A stretch of 64,000 nucleotides of DNA, from the NCBI RefSeq assembly GCF_029309835.1, contig NZ_JARJHL010000010.1, positions 558,001-622,000 on the forward strand. The letters run 5' to 3'. A model generated the notes under the pieces. The model had not been told where the DNA came from. It saw only the letters and a program-made list of their open reading frames with translations, and did no database searches. The stretch comes from Paracoccus sp. DMF-8. Its GTDB lineage: Bacteria > Pseudomonadota > Alphaproteobacteria > Rhodobacterales > Rhodobacteraceae. The translations under genes and the position numbers were made by a program. Below are positions 57,451 to 64,000 of this stretch, in pieces (position 1 is the stretch's first letter; each line of letters starts with the position of its first letter).

Positions 57451-60400
57451 ATGGCCAATGCTTCCCCCCGATTCATCCACCTGCGCACCCATTCCGAACA
57501 TTCGCTGCTGGAAGGTGCGATCCACGCGGCCAAGCTGCCCAAGCTGGCGGCGGCCATGGGTATGCCTGCGGTCGCGCTGACCGACACCAATGCGCTGTTC
57601 GCGGGGCTGGAATTTTCGGTCAAGGCGCAGGGCGAAGGCGTGCAGCCCATCATCGGCTGCCAGATCGCCCTGACCACCGAAAAGGCCAGTGGCCCCATCG
57701 TTCTGCTGGCCCAGAACAAGGCGGGCTGGCTGAACCTGATGAGCCTGTCTTCCTGCCTCTATCTGCGCGAAGGCGGCGCCTTGCCCCATGTGCTGCTGGA
57801 CGAACTGGCCGAACGTGCCGAGGGGCTGATCTGCCTGACCGGCGGCGCGACCGGCCCGCTTGGCCAGTTGGTCGCCAATGGTCAGGCGGCGGATGCCCGG
57901 CTGCTGCTGGAACGCATGGCCCGGATATGGCCCGACCGGCTTTATGTCGAATTGCAGCGCCACCACGACGAATCCGGCGCGCTGATGGTCGCCGAGGCGG
58001 CATCCGAAGGCGGCATGATCGACCTTGCCTATGCGCTGGACCTGCCGCTGGTCGCGACGAATGACGTCTATTTCCCGAAACCAGACCTGTATGCCGCGCA
58101 TGATGCGCTGATCTGCATCGCGGAACGCGCCTATGTCGACCAGTCCCAGCCCCGCCGCCGCCTGACCCCCGCGCATTATTTCAAATCGCCCGAGGAAATG
58201 GCCGCGCTGTTCGCCGACCTGCCCGAGGCGATCGAGAACACCGTCGAAATCGCCCGCCGCTGCGCCTTTGCCGTCGCCCGCCACGCGCCGATCCTGCCAC
58301 GTTTCGCCGATGACGAGGTGGTCGAACTGCGCCGTCAGGCCCGCGAGGGTCTTGAGGCGCGGTTGAAGGTCATACCCCATGCCGTCACGGTTCAGGAATA
58401 TAATGATCGGCTGGATTTCGAACTGGGCATCATCGAACAGATGGGCTTTCCCGGCTACTTCCTGATCGTTGCCGATTTCATCAAATGGGCCAAGGATCAC
58501 GGTATTCCGGTCGGGCCGGGCCGGGGCTCGGGCGCGGGGTCGCTGGTCGCCTATGCGCTGACCATCACCGACCTTGATCCCCTGCGCTACAGCCTGCTGT
58601 TCGAACGGTTCCTGAACCTCGAACGGGTGTCGATGCCGGACTTTGACATCGACTTTTGCATGGATCGCCGCGAGGAGGTGATCCATTATGTGCAGGGCAA
58701 ATATGGCCGCGACAAGGTGGGGCAGATCATCACCTTTGGCGCGCTGCTGTCCAAGGCCGCCGTGCGCGACGTGGGCCGGGTGCTGCAACTGCCATTCGGT
58801 CAGGTGGACCGGCTGTCCAAGATGATCCCGGTCGAAGGCGTGAAACCCGTCAGCGTCACCAAGGCCCTGGCAGATGAGCCGCGCCTGCGCGAAGCCGCCA
58901 AGGAGGAGGTGGTCAAGCGCCTGCTGGATTACGCCGCCAAGCTGGAAGGGCTTTATCGCAACGCCTCGACCCATGCGGCGGGGGTGGTGATCTCGCCCGA
59001 GCCGCTGGACCGTCTGGTGCCGATCTATCGCGATCCGGCCTCCGACATGCCCGCGACGCAGTATAACATGAAATGGGTCGAACAGGCCGGGCTGGTCAAA
59101 TTCGACTTTCTGGGGTTGAAGACCCTGACCGTCATCCAGAACGCCGTGGACCTGATCCGGGGCGGCGGGCGGCATCTGCATATCGGCCCCGACGGCCGCC
59201 AGCTTTACACCCCGCCGCAGGGCGCGGTCGATGAAATCAACGCCATCCCATTGGATGACGGCCCGACCTATGACCTGTTTTCCAGCGCCCGCACGGTTGC
59301 CGTGTTCGAGGTCGAAAGCTCGGGGATGATGGATGCGCTGCGGCGCATGAAACCGACCTGCATCGAGGATATCGTCGCGCTGGTCGCGCTGTATCGCCCC
59401 GGCCCGATGGAAAACATCCCGACCTATTGCGAGGTCAAGAACGGCGAAAGGCCGCTGGAATCGCTGCATCCGACCATCGACCCGATTCTGGCCGAAACCC
59501 AGGGCATCATCGTCTATCAGGAACAGGTGATGCAGATCGCGCAGGTCATGGCGGGCTATTCGCTTGGCGGCGCCGACCTGTTGCGCCGCGCCATGGGTAA
59601 AAAGATCGCCGAGGAAATGGCCAAGGAACGGCCGAAATTCGTCGATGGCTGCAAGGCGCAGGGGATCGACGCGAAAAAGGCGGGCGAGGTGTTCGACCTG
59701 CTGGAAAAATTCGCGAATTACGGTTTCAACAAATCCCACGCGGCGGCCTATGCCGTGGTCAGCTACCAGACCGCATGGCTGAAGGCGAATCACCCGGTGG
59801 AATTCATGGCCGCCGTGATGAACTGCGATATCCACCTGACGGAAAAGCTGGCGGTCTATAAGCGCGAGGTCGACCGCATGGGCATCGAGGTCGTGCCGCC
59901 CTGCGTCAACCGCTCGGACGCGACATTCACCGTCGATCAGGGCCGTGTCGTCTATGCGCTTGGCGCGCTGAAGGGCGTGGGGGTCGAGGCGATGCGGCTG
60001 ATCGTCGGCGCGCGCGGCGACCAGCCGTTTCGCGACATGACCGACTTTGCCCGCCGCGTTGACATGCGCCGGGTCGGCAAGCGCCCGCTGGAAATGCTGG
60101 CGCGGGCAGGGGCCTTTGACCTGCTGGAACCCAACCGTTCGCGCGTGCTGAAATCGCTGGACGGGCTGGTCGCGTGGTCGGCTGCGGTGCAAGAGGCCGC
60201 CGGGTCGAACCAGTCGTCCCTGTTCGGCGGGGGCGAGGATCTGCCGCCGCCGCGCCCGGTCACCGCGCCCCTGTGGCTGCCCACCGAAAAGCTGGCGCAG
60301 GAACATGCCGCCATCGGCTTTTACCTGTCGGGCCATCCCCTGGACGATTACCAGCCCGCGCTGCGGCGCAAGAATGTCAGCACGCTGGCCGAAATCACGC

Positions 60401-60924
60401 TGGCCGCGATGGACGGGGCGATGGTCGCCTCGCTTGCGGGCACGGTGTCGTCGCGTCAGGAAAAGAAATCGGCCAAGGGCACGCGCTATGCTTTTGTCAG
60501 CCTGTCTGACCCGACCGGCCTGTACGAGGTGACGGTGTTTTCCGACACGCTGGATGCCCATCGTCAGCATCTGGAACCGGGCGAAAACGTCGTCTTGCAG
60601 GTGCAGGTCGAACCATCGGGCGATCAGGTCAAGCTGCTGGCACGCGGCGTCACCCGGCTGGAGGATTATGTTCTGGACGCAGGTGCCGACCGGCTGGCGG
60701 TCCATATCACCGGGCCCCAGCCCATCCCCGAAATCGCCTCCGCGCTGGAGCGTATCCGCGCCGAGGTCAAGGCACCCCCGCGCGCCAGAGGCCCGATTCT
60801 GTTACGTTTTCGTGACGGTGACGATCTGGTCGACGTCGAGATTGCGGGCGATGCCCCGCTGACAACCCCGACGCGACAAGCGTTGCGTGCCATCCCCGGC
60901 GTTCTCGAAATCGCAGACGAATAG
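57451..60924 (+). CDS. dnaE: DNA polymerase III alpha subunit DnaE
   Basis: A 1157-aa replicative polymerase. The N-terminal PHP domain starts FIHLRTHSEHSLLEGAIHAAKL; the palm has PGRGSGAGSLVAYAL and the catalytic aspartates in PDFDIDFCMDRREEVI; fingers contain YQEQVMQIAQVMAGYS and MGKKIAEEMAKERPKF. The C-terminal OB fold (VASLAGTVSSRQEKKSAKGTR) and tau-binding end follow. ATG 57451 gives the normal N-terminus; 23 more upstream codons are open but overlap dps. DnaE1 type, no exonuclease domain. Confidence 0.97.
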   Translation: MANASPRFIHLRTHSEHSLLEGAIHAAKLPKLAAAMGMPAVALTDTNALFAGLEFSVKAQGEGVQPIIGCQIALTTEKASGPIVLLAQNKAGWLNLMSLSSCLYLREGGALPHVLLDELAERAEGLICLTGGATGPLGQLVANGQAADARLLLERMARIWPDRLYVELQRHHDESGALMVAEAASEGGMIDLAYALDLPLVATNDVYFPKPDLYAAHDALICIAERAYVDQSQPRRRLTPAHYFKSPEEMAALFADLPEAIENTVEIARRCAFAVARHAPILPRFADDEVVELRRQAREGLEARLKVIPHAVTVQEYNDRLDFELGIIEQMGFPGYFLIVADFIKWAKDHGIPVGPGRGSGAGSLVAYALTITDLDPLRYSLLFERFLNLERVSMPDFDIDFCMDRREEVIHYVQGKYGRDKVGQIITFGALLSKAAVRDVGRVLQLPFGQVDRLSKMIPVEGVKPVSVTKALADEPRLREAAKEEVVKRLLDYAAKLEGLYRNASTHAAGVVISPEPLDRLVPIYRDPASDMPATQYNMKWVEQAGLVKFDFLGLKTLTVIQNAVDLIRGGGRHLHIGPDGRQLYTPPQGAVDEINAIPLDDGPTYDLFSSARTVAVFEVESSGMMDALRRMKPTCIEDIVALVALYRPGPMENIPTYCEVKNGERPLESLHPTIDPILAETQGIIVYQEQVMQIAQVMAGYSLGGADLLRRAMGKKIAEEMAKERPKFVDGCKAQGIDAKKAGEVFDLLEKFANYGFNKSHAAAYAVVSYQTAWLKANHPVEFMAAVMNCDIHLTEKLAVYKREVDRMGIEVVPPCVNRSDATFTVDQGRVVYALGALKGVGVEAMRLIVGARGDQPFRDMTDFARRVDMRRVGKRPLEMLARAGAFDLLEPNRSRVLKSLDGLVAWSAAVQEAAGSNQSSLFGGGEDLPPPRPVTAPLWLPTEKLAQEHAAIGFYLSGHPLDDYQPALRRKNVSTLAEITLAAMDGAMVASLAGTVSSRQEKKSAKGTRYAFVSLSDPTGLYEVTVFSDTLDAHRQHLEPGENVVLQVQVEPSGDQVKLLARGVTRLEDYVLDAGADRLAVHITGPQPIPEIASALERIRAEVKAPPRARGPILLRFRDGDDLVDVEIAGDAPLTTPTRQALRAIPGVLEIADE

Positions 60925-60991
60925 AGGTTGGCATCCCTCCGCTTCGGATGCTTAATGCGCCCAGACAATCGCACAGGATCGGAGATTTGTG

Positions 60992-62122
60992 ATGCAGTTG
61001 CCCCAGATCAGGACAGACGGCGTCCCACAGGTGGACGGAACGGTTTCCTGCTATGTCGCAGAGGCGATCATCGGCAAACCCCGGTATAATCCCGCGCGCC
61101 CCGTGATCTTTGTCAACGGCATGCTGAACGACGGCGACGGCCATCGCGGCGGCGCGCTGTTCCTGTCCGAGATGCTGGGATCCAGGGTCTATGGCGTCTA
61201 CAACGCGACGCGCGGCGGGCTGACCGACCTGTGGCAATGCATCACCGACAAGTTCAAATTCGCATCGGGGCAAGCGGCCGACCAGACCGTCATCGCAAGG
61301 ATCCCGAAATTCGGCGGCGATTTCCAGACCTGGGCCGGCTTTGTCGAACTGGCCTATCAGGCGGAAAAGGCCAAGGCGCCGGCCCTGTCCAAGGATGATT
61401 ACGTCTATACCCTGCTGGGCAGCAATCCGGCGACCAAATCGCTTTATGCGCTGCTGCTGGCGCAGCCCGGCGGATTGCTGGGACTGCCGATCCATGCCCA
61501 TAGCCAGGGCAACCTGATCACCTCGAACGCGCTGACCGGGGTGGCGCTGGCCCGTGGTCTGGGTGCGATTGCCGGGCTGGAGGTGGTCAGCTACGGTTCG
61601 CCCGCGCAGGGCTGGCCCGCCGGGCTGCGCCGCACCAACAACGCCTTTACCTTTGACGGCGTGTCCTTTCTGGACGGGACGATGGATTTCAGCAGTTCGA
61701 AAGTGGGCTATAAATTCGCGCATGGCCTGAACCCGCTGGTCCACCGCTTTGAACTCTACAAGGATTATGACGCGGAATTCATCGTCAACAAGTTCCGCAC
61801 CGGGGGCTGGGGCGTCACCGTCAATATGGACGAAAAGGGACTGGCCCAGTTCTGCCACCAGCTTGGCAACAACACCGACCGTCTTGGCCGCATCTTCGAC
61901 CGGCTGGAAAAGGCGCATTGGACCGACAGCGACGATGTCGCGCTGGAATATGTGCAGTTGAAATCGGACAGCCAGCTGGCCGAGCTGAATCAGATCTCGC
62001 CGCTGTTCGTCGCGCAACTGGTCCGCCTGCTCAAGGCCGGCTACACCTCGCGCGGGGAACAGGCCGCGATCGACCGGCTGGAAGCGGTGAGGATGCGCGC
62101 CGATGGCGGTGTGCGGGCCTGA
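60992..62122 (+). CDS. Uncharacterised alpha/beta-hydrolase-like protein
   Basis: A 376-aa protein with no signal peptide. It resembles an alpha/beta hydrolase: an early strand-loop RPVIFVNGMLND (oxyanion-type), then a nucleophile-elbow-like HAHSQGNLI with Ser171, and VVSYGSPAQGWPAGLRR (post-elbow strand). A plausible catalytic His is in HGLNPLVHRFELYKDY. The C-terminal ~100 residues are helical. I do not recognise a named family; lipase/esterase-like or phospholipase effector-like are possible. GGAG precedes ATG 60992; it follows dnaE by 67 bp. Confidence 0.7.
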   Translation: MQLPQIRTDGVPQVDGTVSCYVAEAIIGKPRYNPARPVIFVNGMLNDGDGHRGGALFLSEMLGSRVYGVYNATRGGLTDLWQCITDKFKFASGQAADQTVIARIPKFGGDFQTWAGFVELAYQAEKAKAPALSKDDYVYTLLGSNPATKSLYALLLAQPGGLLGLPIHAHSQGNLITSNALTGVALARGLGAIAGLEVVSYGSPAQGWPAGLRRTNNAFTFDGVSFLDGTMDFSSSKVGYKFAHGLNPLVHRFELYKDYDAEFIVNKFRTGGWGVTVNMDEKGLAQFCHQLGNNTDRLGRIFDRLEKAHWTDSDDVALEYVQLKSDSQLAELNQISPLFVAQLVRLLKAGYTSRGEQAAIDRLEAVRMRADGGVRA

Positions 62123-62210
62123 ACGGTCTGAAACCTGACCGCACCGCTGCCGGTTCCGGCGGTGTGGCCGCAGGATGCGGGGCGATTTGCCGGATGGCCG
62201 GCCGCGCCCG

Positions 62211-62906
62211 CTAGCTGATGTCGAAATGCCGGATCGCCTTGGCGACCAGATCGGCAAAGCCGGTGGCGCGCATCTTGTCCTTCAGCGTCATGCTGACATT
62301 GGTCACCGTCTTGTAGCTGATCTGCGCGCGTTCGGCGATTTCGCGATAGGACAGGCCTTCGGCGATGCCGCGCAGGATGTCTTCTTCCCGAGGGGTCAGG
62401 CGGGGACCTGAGGGGTCCATGCCGGGCTGGTTCATCAGCGCGATCTTGCGCGCCATGTCGGGCGAGACATAGCCCCGCCCCGCAGCAACCTCGACAAAGG
62501 CATGGCAGATTTCCGCGGCGGGTGAATCCTTGTTGATGATGCCATTGCATCCCGCCTGCAGCGCGCGGCGCGCGATCAGCGGGCTGCGGTGCATGGTAAA
62601 GGCCGGGATGGGCAGACCGGCCCCGGCGCGGCGCAGCCGCGTGACCAGCCGCACGCCCGCCAGCTTGGAATCGCCGATGGTCAGGTCCACGACCATCACA
62701 TCGGGCTGGGTCTCGCGCCAGATCTTCCATGCCTGCGACGGGGTTGTGGCGATCACCACATCGCAGGGCATGGTGTCGCGGATGATGCGGTTCCAGCCTT
62801 CGGCCACGACGGGATGGTCGTCCAGGATCAGGACGCGGGGCAAAGGCTTTGCCGCGACGGTGGCCGGTTCCATATCCGTTTGCGTGCTGGGAGAGGCGGC
62901 GTTCAT
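62211..62906 (-). CDS. NarL/LuxR-type response regulator
   Basis: A 231-aa regulator. Receiver domain (about 25-140) with acidic pair in VLILDDHPVVAEGW, phospho-acceptor Asp in VMVVDLTIGD, and NKDSPAAE. The LuxR-type HTH at about 170-225 reads LTPREEDILRGIAEGLSYREIAERAQISYKTV. ATG 62906 overlaps the TGA of the upstream kinase (ATGA), marking them as a cognate pair. Target genes are not in view. Confidence 0.9.
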   Translation of the reverse strand: MNAASPSTQTDMEPATVAAKPLPRVLILDDHPVVAEGWNRIIRDTMPCDVVIATTPSQAWKIWRETQPDVMVVDLTIGDSKLAGVRLVTRLRRAGAGLPIPAFTMHRSPLIARRALQAGCNGIINKDSPAAEICHAFVEVAAGRGYVSPDMARKIALMNQPGMDPSGPRLTPREEDILRGIAEGLSYREIAERAQISYKTVTNVSMTLKDKMRATGFADLVAKAIRHFDIS

Positions 62907-64000
62907 GTCGGTGTCCAAAGCTCGGTGATCGTCGATGTTCCGTCGCGCCGGGGCGGCAGATAGGTGGCGCCGACGGCGGCGGCGCGTTCGGTGATGCCGC
63001 TTTGCCCCAGTGCCGGGCGGGCGGTCCAGCCCCGCCCCGCTGCCATTGTCCGTCACCCGCGCGCGCAACCCGCCGGGTTCGCGGCGCAATTCGATCAGGA
63101 TCAGGCCGGGTGCGGCGTGGCGCATGGCATTCAGCACGCTTTCGCGCACGAAACGGTAGATCGAGATTTCCGCCGCATCGCTGGCCGCCGCCGCCGGATC
63201 GGCGCTGAGCCGGATTTCGGTCCCCGGCGCGATTTCGGAAAACTCGACCGCCAGTTCATGCAGCAGATCGCCAAGGCTGGCGTCGTCCATGCCGATCGGG
63301 CGCAGGCTTTCGATGGCCGAGCGGGCGGATTTCTGGATCTCGGCGGCGTGGCGGCCGATGGCGTCCAGCGCGTCCTGCATCTGGCCATGCTGGGCCTCGT
63401 CCTCGCGCCCGCCGGCGGCGCGGGCCTGTTCGACGGCGGCACGCAGCGCGAAGAGCTGGGGGCCCATGTCGTCACGCAGGTCGCTGGCGATGCGGGCGCG
63501 TTCGTTTTCGGTCAGGGTGACGATGCGGCCCTGCAACCGGCGGTTCTCGGCGCGTTCGTGATCCAGATGGGCGGCCAGCGCGTTGACGCCGCCGCCAAGC
63601 GCGGACAGTTCCGTCAGGCTGCTGTCGGGCGCGCGCTGCGTCAGGTCCTGGCCATGCATGCGTTCGAGCACGCGGCCAAAGGTGCGCAGGCGGCGCTGGA
63701 CGACCAGCGCGACCGACACCGACACCGCGATCATCGCCGCGACGGCCAGCGCCAGCAGCGGCAGGATGACCCGGAAGATTGCGCCGAGGTCTTGGCGATT
63801 TCATCGGAGGGTCGGTTTCCAGATACAGCAGGCCGACGACATTCGGATATTGCCGGATCGGAAAGATGAAGCTGCGCGGCGTGGGCGTCAGCAGGTGATA
63901 CAGGAATTCCGGTGCGCGGTTTGCCCCGCGCCTTTGCCCGTCGCTGCCCGCAAGGACCTGCCCGCGCGCATCGACCAGCCGTGCTGAAACATGGCGCAAC
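62903..64000 (-). pseudogene. NarX/UhpB-type sensor kinase, frame-disrupted, lacking the phospho-histidine, cut by window edge
   Basis: The 5' end lies outside the window. A periplasmic sensor part (FLYHLLTPTPRSFIFPIRQYPNVVGLLYLETD) is followed by TM2 (VILPLLALAVAAMIAVSVSVAL), HAMP, HisKA_3 and HATPase (RESVLNAMRHA, VTDNGSGAG). Reading through needs three corrections: +T near 63808, +G near 63788, and minus one C near 63013. The corrected end (ITERAAAVGATYLPP, ending ELWTPT) stops in ATGA with the response regulator. In HisKA_3 the usual LHD is LRD (codon CGT, 63474-63476), so the phospho-accepting His is absent. Either a decaying gene or poor sequence, or both. Confidence 0.75.

Noticed and set aside
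60931..60958. Terminator after dnaE (GCATCC/GGATGC hairpin)
   Set aside because: Only a 6-bp stem with a weak tail; not convincing.
62211..63734. Single 507-aa hybrid kinase-regulator protein
   Set aside because: The frame connects only through an Arg/His-rich nonsense stretch created by an indel; the corrected kinase ends in ATGA at the response regulator.

Overview
The window is GC-rich alphaproteobacterial DNA with the gene repertoire of a Rhodobacterales member, most likely Paracoccus or a close relative. This rests on protein families rather than a search: DUF6456/DUF6477 proteins, a Hint-domain protein, a fused IspDF, IalB, FlaF/FlbT and short ATGA/TGATG-coupled operons. It is mostly ordinary housekeeping chromosome interrupted by one accessory block.

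Layout. 1-6.2 kb: M48 peptidase (cut by the left edge), VWA protein and a 54-aa membrane protein on the minus strand; ppx-rlmE; an AraC regulator; miaA. 6.2-15.1 kb: the classic pyrH-frr-uppS-cdsA-dxr-rseP-bamA-skp envelope/isoprenoid operon. 15-25 kb: nucleoside hydrolase, penicillin-acylase-type hydrolase, beta-hydroxyacid dehydrogenase, Hint protein, pgpA-ispDF, rpiA-gor. 25-30 kb: hflK-hflC-degP membrane proteostasis genes and ialB. 30-35.5 kb: a 640-bp intergenic region with minus-strand terminators and a candidate sRNA, a HerA-like ATPase, DUF6477/DUF6456, lipA, tRNA-Leu and a tiny lipoprotein. 35.5-45.7 kb: a respiratory formate dehydrogenase operon (fdoG-fdoH-fdoI-fdhE, cysteine rather than selenocysteine), divergent from a LysR regulator followed by a response regulator and a sensor kinase; the divergent region carries a strong palindrome resembling a ModE molybdate operator.

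45.7-52.3 kb is the accessory part: a visibly more AT-rich, incomplete flagellar set (flgD, fliK, flgJ-like, unknown, flagellin, flaF, flbT, DUF1217). It stops abruptly inside the DUF1217 gene at an 840-bp IS5-family element, beyond which lie two island/prophage-like genes and a tRNA-Asn. 52.3-64 kb: MBL hydrolase, EnvZ-type kinase, fabD-fabG-acpP, dps, dnaE, an uncharacterised alpha/beta hydrolase, and a NarL-type response regulator with a damaged kinase at the right edge.

Frame breaks are frequent. rseP, bamA and gor each need one inserted base, all in short homopolymers; the IS transposase needs two corrections and the terminal kinase three. Because bamA and rseP are normally essential, base-call or assembly errors are the simplest explanation for those. 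The terminal kinase also lacks its phospho-accepting histidine, so it may be truly decaying.

Most notable leads: the Mo-box-like operator beside the molybdenum enzyme; a response regulator with GAFPGA in place of GAFTGA and no DNA-binding domain; a candidate sRNA with an anti-Shine-Dalgarno stretch; and the truncated flagellar cluster.
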